A stretch of DNA of 64,000 nt from Pseudomonas cannabina (GTDB lineage: Bacteria > Pseudomonadota > Gammaproteobacteria > Pseudomonadales > Pseudomonadaceae), in contig NZ_FNKU01000001.1 in assembly GCF_900100365.1 (NCBI RefSeq), positions 1,488,001 through 1,552,000 on the forward strand, read 5' to 3'. Below, one piece after another: positions 55,426 through 64,000 of this stretch. How positions within the stretch are numbered: the stretch's first letter is position 1; each line of letters begins with the position of its first letter. The notes below the pieces were generated by a model. The model had not been told where the DNA came from, searched no databases, and saw only the letters and a list, made by a program, of their open reading frames with translations. The translations under genes and the position numbers were made by a program.

Positions 55426-56667
55426 TTAGCCGCGTGGCGCAGAAGCGCTGGCGATATTGACGGCCGGTTTGGGCGTCACGTTTGGCTGGTTGCTGGCGTC
55501 GAGGGCCTGGCGTTGTTTGAGCAGTGCAGCGAGGGTCTCGGCGCTGGCCATCGGTGTCATTTCAGGGTCCACAGGCGTACCGGGAAGCACGCGTTGCAGC
55601 CCTTTGACGACGATGGTGTCGTCCTTGCCCAGCCCGTTGCGCACGATGCGCAAGACTTCGATTTTCGGGCCCAGCTCGACGGCGCGGTAGGCGGGCTTGT
55701 TGTCCTTGTCCATCACTAAAACAAACTTCTTGCCCAGGTCGGTGCCGACCGCTTCGTCGTTGATCAGGACCGCCGAATAAGTGCCGCTGCCGACCAGTTT
55801 CAGGCGCGCGTACAGGCCTGGCGTGAAGCTGCCATCCGCGTTATCGAAAACGGCGCGACCGCGAATGGTGCCGGTCCTCGGGTTGACCTGGTTATCGACG
55901 AAGTTCATCTGCCCCAGGTGCGGGTTGCCGGTTTCATTGGACAGCCCCAGGTAAACCGGGGTGGTCTGGCCGCGTTGACCCTTGCGAGCGAGTTCGGTGT
56001 ATTTGAGGAACACGCGTTCGTCAGCGTCGAAGTAGGCGTAGACCTTGTCGGTGGAGACCACGCTGGTCAGCGGAGTGACATCGGCTGTGACAATGTTCCC
56101 GGCGGTGATCTCGGCGCGGCTGACGCGACCGGCAATCGGTGCCGTCACGCGGGTGAAGCTGAGGTTCAGTCGCGCCAGGTCCAGTTGCGCCTGGATCGCC
56201 GCAACACCGGCCTTGGCTTCTTGCGCCGAGGTGCTGCGCGAGTCGGCCAGCTCGGCGGAAATCGCATTGTTGCTGCGCAGGCGTTCACCGCGCTGGGCTT
56301 CGCTTTCACTGCGAGAAGCCACGGCACGGGCCTGTTGCAACTGGGCTTCGAGACGGCGGACTTCGGACTGGAACGGACGGGGATCGATCTGGAACAGCAA
56401 ATCGCCTTTCTTGACCAGCGAACCGTCGGTGAAGGCGACCTGATCGATCTGGCCTGAGACGCGCGGACGAACTTCGACGGTTTCCGGCGCTTCAAGGCGA
56501 CCGGTGAATTCATCCCATTCGTTGACCGGCTGCTCCAGCACCTTGGCCACGCTGACCTTGGCTGCGCCAGGCGCTGAAGTGGCTTCTGGCGTACGACCGC
56601 AGGCGCTGATCACGATGAGCGCGAGCGCGGTGAGGGGAAAGCGCAGATGGCTGATTGTCTGGGGCAT
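55426..56667 (-). CDS. mexE: RND efflux periplasmic adaptor MexE
   Basis: The 413-residue membrane-fusion protein has a lipoprotein-type signal (ALIVISACGRTPEA, Cys near 23), lipoyl halves (VRPRVSGQIDQVAFTDGSLV and VTAPIAGRVSRAEITAGNIV) around an alpha hairpin (about 100-170), and a beta-barrel domain. It bridges MexF to OprN. MexEF-OprN exports quinolones, chloramphenicol and quorum-sensing precursors in P. aeruginosa. It is the first gene of the operon; a nod-box-like site lies upstream. Confidence 0.93.
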   Translation of the reverse strand: MPQTISHLRFPLTALALIVISACGRTPEATSAPGAAKVSVAKVLEQPVNEWDEFTGRLEAPETVEVRPRVSGQIDQVAFTDGSLVKKGDLLFQIDPRPFQSEVRRLEAQLQQARAVASRSESEAQRGERLRSNNAISAELADSRSTSAQEAKAGVAAIQAQLDLARLNLSFTRVTAPIAGRVSRAEITAGNIVTADVTPLTSVVSTDKVYAYFDADERVFLKYTELARKGQRGQTTPVYLGLSNETGNPHLGQMNFVDNQVNPRTGTIRGRAVFDNADGSFTPGLYARLKLVGSGTYSAVLINDEAVGTDLGKKFVLVMDKDNKPAYRAVELGPKIEVLRIVRNGLGKDDTIVVKGLQRVLPGTPVDPEMTPMASAETLAALLKQRQALDASNQPNVTPKPAVNIASASAPRG

Positions 56668-56728
56668 GGGAAGTTCCGCCGAGAATAATGAATGAGCGGA
56701 TTCTGTTGGCGGGGGGTGTCATTAACGA

Positions 56729-56752
56729 ATCGAATAAATCGAAGGTTACTAT
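56729..56752 (-). promoter_or_regulatory. Nod-box-like MexT site upstream of mexE
   Basis: Read on the + strand the bases are ATCG-N5-ATCGAA-N4-ACTAT, resembling the MexT consensus ATCA-N5-GTCGAT-N4-ACYAT with three mismatches and the correct spacings. It lies 62-85 bases upstream of mexE. It is a plausible LysR-type activator site. The consensus is recalled and no weight-matrix score was computed. The 347-bp gap 56668-57014 also contains the FliA-type promoter below. Confidence 0.45.
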
Positions 56753-56951
56753 CACTCGCAATGATGAATGCGCATAGCACTCGCCGATCCTGTCGGCCAA
56801 CGTGATCGGCAGCTGTTCGAGTCCGCTCGGCAAAGTCAGCGCGAGCGCAACAGACGTGGCCATCCGGCGCGTGGAGCATCCGCTAGACACACACTAAAAG
56901 CCCATGCAATCGGACTATGCATGCGATCAATCTTTGCAATCGCCTTGGCCG

Positions 56952-56977
56952 TCAAGTTGTTGGTCCGCACGTCGATC
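56952..56977 (+). promoter_or_regulatory. FliA (sigma-28)-type promoter of the chemoreceptor gene
   Basis: TCAAGTT (56952-56958), twelve bases, then GTCGATC (56971-56977) matches the pseudomonad flagellar sigma-28 consensus TCAAGtt-N12-GCCGATa closely. It lies 38 bases upstream of the chemoreceptor start, in the right orientation, and fits the gene product. Confidence 0.7.
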
Positions 56978-57014
56978 TTTGGGTATCACGATAACAACCC
57001 AAGGCGAACATTTG

Positions 57015-58943
57015 ATGAAGTCGACATGGCTGGACAATCTGAAAGTCAGTAAAAAGCTGAGCATAGGCTTCGGCCTGATATTACTGGGCGTACTGACGGT
57101 GACCACGATTGGTTACCTCAGCGCCAATTTGCTGATCGAGCGGCTGGGCAAGGCCTCCAAGGTGGCTGAAGTGAAAGCCGATGCGCTGAGTATCAGGATC
57201 GCTGCGCAGATCTACACCGCAAAGCCTGATGCCGGCAACGCGCAGGGCTACGGCAGCGCGCTGGACAACATGGGCAAGACCATCGAAGAAGGTCTGAGCA
57301 TTCTGACGGTGCCGGCCAACGCCGAATTGCTCAGAGGGATTCGCGATCAGGCGGGTGGTCTGAGGCAGACGTTCAGCCAGTTGGTGGACAATAACCAGAA
57401 AATCGATCAAGCCATGCAGCCGCTGATTGCCATTTCCGAGCAGGTCAGCGGCAGCTTTGAAACGCTTCTGCAAAAGACCTTTGAGGACGCATCGCGCGCG
57501 CTGGATCAGAACGCCATCGATCAAGTGAAGATTGCTGGCGACCTGCGCAACGGCATGACCAACTTTCGTCTGGTCTTCCGCCGCTATATCAGCATTCCGA
57601 CTGCCGAAAACAGGCAGATCACTTTTGATGCAGCAGACTCGCTGATCGCTCAGGTAGGCAGCGCACGCAGCCGGTTGCCGAGCCAGGCTGGCCCGGCGGT
57701 CGATACGGCCCTTGCGGCGCTGCAACAGTACAAGTTGTTGATGGTGTCGATCTCGCAACTGATGCAGCAGAACGATCAGATCCGCGACACGCTGCGCCAG
57801 GAATCGCTGGACATCGTCAAAAGTGCCGAAGGGTTGATGGCGGGTCAGGTGGTCAGCGCCAACAAGGAAAAGAGCAGCGCCGTGGCCCAGTTGTTCACGG
57901 TCGCCACCATCGTCCTGCTGCTGGGTATCTTTGCTGCCATCCTGATTACCCGTCAAATCACGCGTCCGCTGGACTCCACAGTGATCGCGGCCCGCCGCAT
58001 TGCTGACGGTGACCTGACTAACGACATCAGTACCACGCGACAGGACGAGCTGGGCCTGCTGCAAAACACCATGCAACACATGACCGTGTCACTGCGTACC
58101 TTGATCGGCGGTATCAGCAACGGTGTGACACAAATTGCCACGGCAGCCGAAGAGCTGTCGGCCGTGAGTGAACAAACCAGCGCGGGCGTCACCTAGCAGA
58201 AAATGGAGGTCGATCAAGTCGCGACGGCCATGAACCAGATGGCGTCGACCGTGCAGGAAGTCGCTCAAAACACCGAAGACGCCTCGCAGGCCGCCAGGCA
58301 GGCCAGCGAGCGTGCAGCCCATGGCAGCAGCGTGGTGCAACACGCCACTCGCGAAATCAGCCAGCTGGCCGGTGAAGTCGGGCAACTGGGCCAGGCCATG
58401 CAGCGTTTGATTCAGGACAGCGACAAGATCGGTGGAGTGATCGATGTGATCAAGGCGGTCGCTGAGCAAACCAACCTGTTGGCCCTCAACGCCGCCATCG
58501 AAGCTGCGCGAGCAGGCGAGCAGGGGCGTGGCTTTGCTGTGGTAGCCGATGAGGTGCGCTCGTTGGCCCAGCGCACGCAAAAGTCCACCACGGAAATCGA
58601 AGCGCTGATTCAGGCCTTGCAGCAGGGCACCGGCGCGGCTTCGGATCTGATGGACGCAAGCCGGCAACGAACCGAAGGCACCGTACAGTTGGCGCGTCAG
58701 GCCGAGCAGGCGTTGGTGGAGATCACTCACTCGATCGGCACTATCGAGCAAATGAGTCAGCAGATTTCCGCAGCCGCCGAGGAGCAAAGCGCGGTCACCG
58801 ATGAAATCAACCGCAGTGTGATCAGCGTGCGTGACATCGCCGATCAGTCCGCCACGGCCACCGAGCAAAGTGCGGCGTCCACCGTGGAACTGGCGCGCCT
58901 GGGCAGCAACCTGCAAGGCATGGTCGCGCGCTTCCGGATCTGA
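57015..58943 (+). pseudogene. Methyl-accepting chemotaxis protein, interrupted by an in-frame TAG
   Basis: The full frame is 642 residues: first membrane segment about 17-39 (LSIGFGLILLGVLTVTTIGYL), a helical-bundle periplasmic domain (about 40-295), second membrane segment about 298-318, HAMP domain (about 320-372) and the signalling domain with tip sequence [20 protein letters not shown]. It is broken by TAG 58194-58196 (codon 394) within EQTSAGVT-stop-QKMEVDQ, where relatives carry Gln (CAG), so a single C-to-T change explains it. The truncated 393-residue protein would keep the sensor but lose nearly the whole CheA/CheW-binding domain. The promoter looks intact. Confidence 0.85.
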
Positions 58944-59010
58944 TGGTCATTGCCCTGTTGCAATCAGGCCGTGTAGCAACAGGCCGTGTAGCAAAAAGCA
59001 GCGCTGTACG

Positions 59011-59808
59011 TCAGCGCTGCTCCACCAACTGCAGAAAGCGTCGCGTTCGTTCATTCTCCGGGTTCAGCAGGATTTCGCTGGCTGAGCCGTCCGCCACAAT
59101 CCGCCCGCCCTCCACGAATAAAACCCGGTCAGCGATGTCCTGCGCGAATTTCATTTCGTGGGTCACCAGCAGCATGGTCATCTGAAACTCATGGGCAATC
59201 GAGCGAATCACCGCCAGCACTTCACCGACCAGTTCAGGGTCCAGCGCTGACGTGACCTCGTCGAACAGCATGATCTGCGGCCGCATGGCCAAGGCTCTGG
59301 CAATCGCCACACGTTGTTGCTGACCACCGGAGAGCTGACTCGGGTAGGCGTCAGCCTTGTGCGCGAGCCCGACCAGTCTGAGGTATTGATGAGCACGCTC
59401 CAAGGCCTCGTCGCGGGCCAGCCTGAGCACACGCAATGGTGCTTCGGTAATGTTTTCCTGCACCGTGAGGTGTGGAAACAGATTGAATTGCTGGAACACC
59501 ATGCCGACCCGATGAATTACCGGGGCCTTGCGCGAGCCGGGCCAGCGCCAGCGTGAGGCTTGAGCCGGAACCGCTTCGCCGGCCACTTCAATGCGGCCTT
59601 GCTGGTAGCTTTCCAGCCCCTTGATCAGGCGCAGCACCGTCGATTTGCCCGAACCGCTCGGGCCGATCAAGGCGACTTTCTGGCCTTGCGGGATGCTCAG
59701 ATCCAGATGGTCTATGACCCGGTTGCGACCAAAGTCCTTGACCACTTGCCTGAGCTGTATCTGCACCTCAGTGGCGGGCAGGGCGGCGTTGTGTGCGAGA
59801 TCAGGCAT
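59011..59808 (-). CDS. ehuA: Amino-acid-type ABC transporter ATPase, EhuA-like
   Basis: The 265-residue ATPase has Walker A GPSGSGKST (near 47-55), signature LSGGQQQR, Walker B IMLFDEVTSALD and the switch His in LVTHEM. An insertion after the Walker A strand (VPAQASRWRWPGSRKAPVIHRV) is typical of EhuA-type ectoine importers. It is the last gene of an operon ehuB-C-D-A and overlaps the permease stop by eight bases. ATG 59808 is preferred to an upstream in-frame start that lies inside the permease gene. Confidence 0.85.
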   Translation of the reverse strand: MPDLAHNAALPATEVQIQLRQVVKDFGRNRVIDHLDLSIPQGQKVALIGPSGSGKSTVLRLIKGLESYQQGRIEVAGEAVPAQASRWRWPGSRKAPVIHRVGMVFQQFNLFPHLTVQENITEAPLRVLRLARDEALERAHQYLRLVGLAHKADAYPSQLSGGQQQRVAIARALAMRPQIMLFDEVTSALDPELVGEVLAVIRSIAHEFQMTMLLVTHEMKFAQDIADRVLFVEGGRIVADGSASEILLNPENERTRRFLQLVEQR

Positions 59809-60451
59809 GATTGCGCCTTTCCAGGTAGTTGAACAACAACGAGGTCGGCACACTGATCGCCAGGAACATCAGTGCCATCACCGTGTACGGCTCGTTGTAG
59901 CGATAGGTCATGCCCGCGATCTGCTTGGCGGCCTGAAACAGTTCGGGGATGGTGATCACCGCCAGCAGCGGCGTTTCCTTGAACATGCCGATCAGGTAGT
60001 TGCCCAGCACCGGCAGCATCGGTTTCAACGCCTGCGGCAGAATGATGCGTCGCCAGGTGTCGCCCCGGTCGAAGTCCAGCGCACGCGCCGCTTCCCATTG
60101 CCCGGCAGGGATATCTTCGATTGCGCCGCGACAAGCCTCGGCGATATAAGCCGCGTAATAGCACCCCAGGCCGATCACGCCGGTGGTGATCGCCGGGAAG
60201 GTGACGCCTGCCAGCGGCAGCGCGAAGAACAGCACATACAACTGAACCATCAGCGGCGTGTTGCGGAAAAAGCTCAGGTAAGCCTTACTCAGGCAATGCA
60301 CGAGGCTGATCTGCGAGCGTAATGCCAGCGCCAGAATCAGGCCCAGCAGCACCGCCAGCAGAAACCCCAGCACCACGACCTGAACGGTGACCAGCAAGCC
60401 CTGAAACAGCTCGGGCATGATCGACCAGGCGAATGCAACATCGAACTCCAT
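59801..60451 (-). CDS. ehuD: Amino-acid-type ABC permease, EhuD-like
   Basis: The 216-residue permease has about five membrane segments and the EAA loop (EACRGAIEDIPAGQWEAARALD). A GAGGAATTGACC ribosome binding site precedes ATG 60451, two bases after the ehuC stop. It forms the membrane channel with the next permease. Family (histidine/glutamine/ectoine type) is clear; the ectoine assignment comes from the binding protein. Confidence 0.85.
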   Translation of the reverse strand: MEFDVAFAWSIMPELFQGLLVTVQVVVLGFLLAVLLGLILALALRSQISLVHCLSKAYLSFFRNTPLMVQLYVLFFALPLAGVTFPAITTGVIGLGCYYAAYIAEACRGAIEDIPAGQWEAARALDFDRGDTWRRIILPQALKPMLPVLGNYLIGMFKETPLLAVITIPELFQAAKQIAGMTYRYNEPYTVMALMFLAISVPTSLLFNYLERRNHA

Positions 60452-60453
60452 GG

Positions 60454-61131
60454 TCAATTCCTCGCCCGACGCCACGCCGTCGCGTGTCGTTCATAACGCC
60501 TGACCAGCCAGCTGAGCGGCCAAGCCATCATGAAATAGCAGACCAGCACGATGCTCCAGATCAGTGTCTGCTGGCCCAGCGTGGTGACCAACTGGCTGCC
60601 ACTGAAGGTCAGGTCGGTGAGGGTGATCAGCGAGACCAGCGAGGTGGTTTTCAGCAGCTCGACCAATTGATTGCCCATCGGCGGGATCATGAACGGCAAG
60701 GCCTGCGGCAGGATGAGGCGGCGAAACGCGCTGACCGGCCCGAAATCCAGTGCCCGCACCGCATCGCGCTGCCCCTGGCTGACGTTGATCAGTGCCGAAC
60801 GGATGATCTCCGAACCGTAGGCTGAAAACGTCAGGCCCAGACCCAGTACTCCGGTGGTCATCGGCGACAGGCGAATACCGAACAGCGGCAGGATGAAGAA
60901 CAGGTAAAACAGCAGCACCAGCGCTGAAATACCACGCAATACTTCGACGTACAACGTGGCAAACCAGCGCAGCGCCCGGAACGGCGACAGGCGCATCAGG
61001 GCGATGACGAAGGACAGCACCAACACCAGCAACTCGGCGAGGAAGGTGATCTGCAGCGTAACCAGTGCGCCGTGCGCCAGTTGTCTGGCGATGAAACCGG
61101 CGGTTTCCAATGTGGCAGGGTCAACAGGCAT
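60454..61131 (-). CDS. ehuC: Amino-acid-type ABC permease, EhuC-like
   Basis: The 225-residue permease has about five membrane segments and an EAA-type loop (RSALINVSQGQRDAVRALDFG). Start ATG 61131 (MPVDPATLETAGFIARQ) follows AAGG; the longer frame includes the intergenic leader. It pairs with the EhuD-like permease. Confidence 0.85.
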   Translation of the reverse strand: MPVDPATLETAGFIARQLAHGALVTLQITFLAELLVLVLSFVIALMRLSPFRALRWFATLYVEVLRGISALVLLFYLFFILPLFGIRLSPMTTGVLGLGLTFSAYGSEIIRSALINVSQGQRDAVRALDFGPVSAFRRLILPQALPFMIPPMGNQLVELLKTTSLVSLITLTDLTFSGSQLVTTLGQQTLIWSIVLVCYFMMAWPLSWLVRRYERHATAWRRARN

Positions 61132-61186
61132 GGCCTTACTCGTGTGGCTCAGGGCCTTTACTGCGCGCCCTCGCGGGCCGTGCAGG

Positions 61187-62059
61187 TCACAGGTTGCAGC
61201 GTTGTGCTGCGGTAACGGTCGGCTCAGCCAGCTCGTTTTCGGTGTAGCCGTACTTTTCAAGAATCTTCAGCAGTTCGCCCGACGCCCGGAGTCTGGCCAG
61301 TTGCTCGTTGAACGCTTGCTCGAAGGCCGGATCGTTTTTCGGCAGGCCGTAGGCGTGGTAATTCCAGCTCGGTTTGCCATTGGCATCCGGGATCTGCTCG
61401 AACGGCAAGGCCCGCTCGATATCCGCACTGTTGGCTTTCTTGATCAGGCTGATGACTTCTGCATCCGGGAAATACACCACGTCGACCCGACCGGCCTGCA
61501 AGGCGGCCAGCGCCTCGGTGTCCTTGTCGAACAGCACCACATTGCTGTTGGCGATACCGCTGTCTTTGGCTTCCTGAACCTGATTGCTGCCCGGTTGCGT
61601 GGCCAGCCGCGCTTTGCCGTGGGTGGCCACGTCTTTGAGGCTATGCAGGTTCAGCGGGTTACCGGCCTTGACGATGAACGCACCGCCGGAGCGCGTTACC
61701 GGGTTGGAGAACGAGATGACTTTGCAGCGGTTCGGGTTGATGAACAGACCGGCGCCGATCAGATCGAAACGGCCTGCGGCAAGGCCTGGTACCAGCGAGC
61801 CGAAGTCAGTGATAGGTGTCTCGATCTGCGTGATGCCCAGCGGTTCGAGAATCGCCCGCAGTATCTCGACATTGGCGCCTGTGGCCTTGCCGTCGGTGCC
61901 GATGTAGGCATACGGCTGCTCGTTGGCGATGCCTGCGGTCAGGCCATCGCTACGACCTTTTTCCAGCAGCCCGGCCAGCGCCGGAAAAGACATGACGGCG
62001 TTCAACAGCAACGCCGAACCGAACAGGGCGGGGAAGGACAGGGGGTTGAGACCTTTCAT
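61187..62059 (-). CDS. ehuB: Ectoine/hydroxyectoine-type ABC substrate-binding protein EhuB
   Basis: The 290-residue protein has a signal peptide (ALFGSALLLNAVMSFPALA, mature from about residue 29). It is a SBP_bac_3 protein with the EhuB pattern GIANEQPYAYIGTDGKATGANVEI, TDFGSLVPGLAAGRFDLIGAGLFINPNRC. EhuB binds ectoine and hydroxyectoine as compatible solutes. The residues seen favour this over general polar amino acids, but ligand choice is not certain from sequence. It is the first gene of the operon; its promoter lies in the 258-bp gap to 62318. Confidence 0.82.
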   Translation of the reverse strand: MKGLNPLSFPALFGSALLLNAVMSFPALAGLLEKGRSDGLTAGIANEQPYAYIGTDGKATGANVEILRAILEPLGITQIETPITDFGSLVPGLAAGRFDLIGAGLFINPNRCKVISFSNPVTRSGGAFIVKAGNPLNLHSLKDVATHGKARLATQPGSNQVQEAKDSGIANSNVVLFDKDTEALAALQAGRVDVVYFPDAEVISLIKKANSADIERALPFEQIPDANGKPSWNYHAYGLPKNDPAFEQAFNEQLARLRASGELLKILEKYGYTENELAEPTVTAAQRCNL

Positions 62060-62317
62060 TGCGTGTGCTCGAAGTAAGGGAAAAGGGGCGTCTCGCTGAA
62101 GCGGCCTGATCGTGTCGATCAAGCGCCTACATTCGCGTCGTCTTGCCTGCTTCCTGCGTGGCAATGCGTTTTTGCATAGAGCGCAACTCTATAGCTATAA
62201 AAAAATAAGTTTAAATATCGATAGGGAATATGCATATGCGTTACCAAATGTTTCCGCAGAACGGGTTCAGCGTGCATAAAGAAGTCGCCCAGCTTTAAGT
62301 CGCAATGTTTGCAGTGG

Positions 62318-64000
62318 TCAGTGTCGCGCGACTGCTTGTGGGTGATTGTTTGCAGAGGCAGGTGTTCCGTGCTGAGCCGCCACCTGCTGCTCAAGGCGAC
62401 GGCCAGGGATGGCGTCAATCAATTCCTGAGTGTAGGGAGCTGCAGGGCGCTCGAAAACGTCGCTGGCCTGGCCTTGTTCGATGGTCTTGCCCTGCTTGAG
62501 CACCAGCACCTGATGAGCGATGCTGGCAACCACCGCCAGATCATGAGAAACTAGGACATAGGCCATTCCGGATTCGGCTTGCAGCTCGACCAGCAGGTCG
62601 AGAATCTGCGCCTGTACCGATACGTCCAGCGCCGACACTGGCTCATCGAGCAGCAGCAAATCCGGCTGCAGCGCCAGCGCTCTGGCGATTGCTACGCGCT
62701 GGCGCTGTCCGCCTGACAGTTCACGCGGTAGCCGGTCCAGATAGGCCACTGGCAGGTGCACTCGCTCGATGAGCTGGCGGGCGGCCTGTTCCAGTTCCCG
62801 GCCTTTCAGCAGGCCGAACGAGACCAGCGGCTCGACGATACTTTCGAATAACGTGAAGCGTGGGTCGAGCGCTGCGAACGGGTTTTGCTGCACCAGCTGA
62901 ATGCGTCGTCGCAACGGTCTGAACTCGCGCCAACCCAGGTCGGTGACGTCACGCCCTTCAAGCAGCACTCGTCCGGAGGTCGGTTTCTCCAGGCCCAGCG
63001 CGATGCGCAGTGCGGTGCTCTTGCCCGAACCGGACTCGCCGACGATGGCCAGGGTCTGACCGGGAAATACTTTGAAATTGACGTCCTGCAACGCGTGTAA
63101 CTCGGCCTGCTCACCTTTGACGTAAGGCAGTCGGTAGGTCTTGCCGATGTTACTCAGCGTCAGCAGTGGCGTGTCATTGGCCAGCACAGGGCGTGATGCC
63201 AGCGAGCTTTTGCGCTGACCGAATGCGGGAGCGGCGGCGATCAACGCACGCGTGTAGGCATGGTCCGGGTTGATAAGAAGCTGCTCGGGCGTGCCTTGTT
63301 CGACCAGTTCGCCTTTGTTCATGACCAGCACCCGGTCAGCGCGGTCGGCGGCCACGCCAAGGTCGTGGGTAATGATCAACAAGGAAATGCCGCGCTCGCT
63401 GACCAGGCGTTGCAAATGATCGAGGATTTTACGCTGCACGGTGACGTCCAGCGCGCTGGTAGGCTCGTCGGCGATGATCAGGCGTGGATTGCCTGCCAGT
63501 GCGATGGCAATCAATACACGCTGGCGCATGCCGCCGGACAGTTCGTGCGGATACTGGCGGGCGCGCAACACAGGTTTGTTCAGACCGACTTGCTGCAACA
63601 GCTCCAGCACATCGGCATCGACTGTCGGATAACGTCCGCCACGCGCTTGCAGCAGCGCTTCGGCAATCTGCCGACCGATACGCAAGGTCGGGTTGAGGCC
63701 GACCATCGGGTCTTGTGGCACCAGACCGATCAGGCTGCCGCGAACCCGGCGTTTCTCGCGCTCGGAGGCATGGCTCAGATTCTGCCCATCAATATGCAGT
63801 TCGCCCTGGGTAATGGTTGCGTGGTCCGGCAGCAGACCGAGGATTGCGTTGGCCATCGTCGACTTGCCGGAACCGGACTCACCGACAATTGCCACGGTTT
63901 CGCCTTGCGCAACCTGAAACGAAACGTTGTGCACGGCCTGATTGATCTGGCCGTCGAAACGATAGGCGACGCCCAGGTGCCGGATGTCGATCAGTTGCGG
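62318..64000 (-). CDS. Double-ATPase oligopeptide ABC protein, 5' end outside window
   Basis: At least 560 residues are encoded; the frame is open through the window edge, so the start lies beyond 64000. Two complete ABC cassettes are fused: the first has [23 protein letters not shown] and an OPN-type C-terminal extension ([26 protein letters not shown]); the second has [23 protein letters not shown] and [12 protein letters not shown]. This layout is that of YejF/GsiA-type transporters for dipeptides, microcin-like peptides or glutathione. The permease and binding-protein genes are presumably upstream, to the right of the window. The substrate cannot be fixed. Confidence 0.88.
   Translation of the reverse strand, partial: PQLIDIRHLGVAYRFDGQINQAVHNVSFQVAQGETVAIVGESGSGKSTMANAILGLLPDHATITQGELHIDGQNLSHASEREKRRVRGSLIGLVPQDPMVGLNPTLRIGRQIAEALLQARGGRYPTVDADVLELLQQVGLNKPVLRARQYPHELSGGMRQRVLIAIALAGNPRLIIADEPTSALDVTVQRKILDHLQRLVSERGISLLIITHDLGVAADRADRVLVMNKGELVEQGTPEQLLINPDHAYTRALIAAAPAFGQRKSSLASRPVLANDTPLLTLSNIGKTYRLPYVKGEQAELHALQDVNFKVFPGQTLAIVGESGSGKSTALRIALGLEKPTSGRVLLEGRDVTDLGWREFRPLRRRIQLVQQNPFAALDPRFTLFESIVEPLVSFGLLKGRELEQAARQLIERVHLPVAYLDRLPRELSGGQRQRVAIARALALQPDLLLLDEPVSALDVSVQAQILDLLVELQAESGMAYVLVSHDLAVVASIAHQVLVLKQGKTIEQGQASDVFERPAAPYTQELIDAIPGRRLEQQVAAQHGTPASANNHPQAVARH

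Noticed and set aside
58203..58943. Separate 246-residue soluble chemoreceptor-like gene
   Set aside because: It continues the interrupted chemoreceptor frame two codons after TAG and has no independent ribosome binding site.

Overview
The window looks like a chromosomal segment of a fluorescent plant-associated Pseudomonas, most likely of the P. syringae group. This rests on recalled protein families, high-GC codon use, the MexEF-OprN, MvaT/MvaU, PcaD, AhpCF and TreYZ/GlgA gene sets, and dispersed repeats of a kind I recall from P. syringae; no search was run. No rRNA, tRNA, CRISPR array or complete insertion sequence was seen.

Layout. (1) 1-5661: end of a cobalamin operon on the + strand: cobW tail, cobN, a ChlI-like AAA+ ATPase and a von Willebrand factor A protein. 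The last two are joined by a textbook -1 frameshift signal (slippery heptamer plus 11-bp hairpin) rather than by an ordinary second start. (2) 5662-15226: a structured repeat, an atypical enhancer-binding-protein-like regulator, a nicotinamide riboside uptake pair (NadR-like kinase and PnuC), uppP, small conserved genes, pcaD, a LysR regulator with azoR, a 155-bp MITE-like repeat and a secreted hydrolase. (3) 15234-29283: a tight minus-strand run of ten genes, glgA-treZ-malQ-treY-DUF2934-glgX followed by four genes with no obvious place in glucan metabolism (acyl-CoA dehydrogenase-like, PIG-L deacetylase, methyltransferase, glycosyltransferase). The first part makes and trims alpha-glucan and converts it to trehalose. 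(4) 29880-39539: a GNAT enzyme, a 57-residue small protein, gnd-zwf-HAD phosphatase-GH15, alkB, small proteins, two lipoproteins and galU. (5) 39642-46877: gorA, a PAS histidine kinase, a divergent coiled-coil/tyrosine-recombinase pair that resembles the TnpT/TnpS cointegrate-resolution module of Tn4651-type transposons with a candidate core site between them, then ahpC and ahpF. (6) 47020-50695: gloA, a secreted DUF4946-like protein, mvaU-like H-NS-family protein and a TPR protein. (7) 50837-58943: mexE-mexF-oprN and a chemoreceptor gene; mexF and the chemoreceptor each carry one in-frame nonsense codon and look like recent pseudogenes. (8) 59011-64000: an ectoine-type amino-acid ABC transporter (ehuBCDA) and the main part of a double-ATPase oligopeptide ABC gene that runs off the right edge.

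The most notable items are the frameshift signal joining the chelatase subunits, the stand-alone TnpS/TnpT-like module with its putative 33-bp site, the four-gene tail on the trehalose/glycogen operon, and the two adjacent nonsense-disrupted loci.
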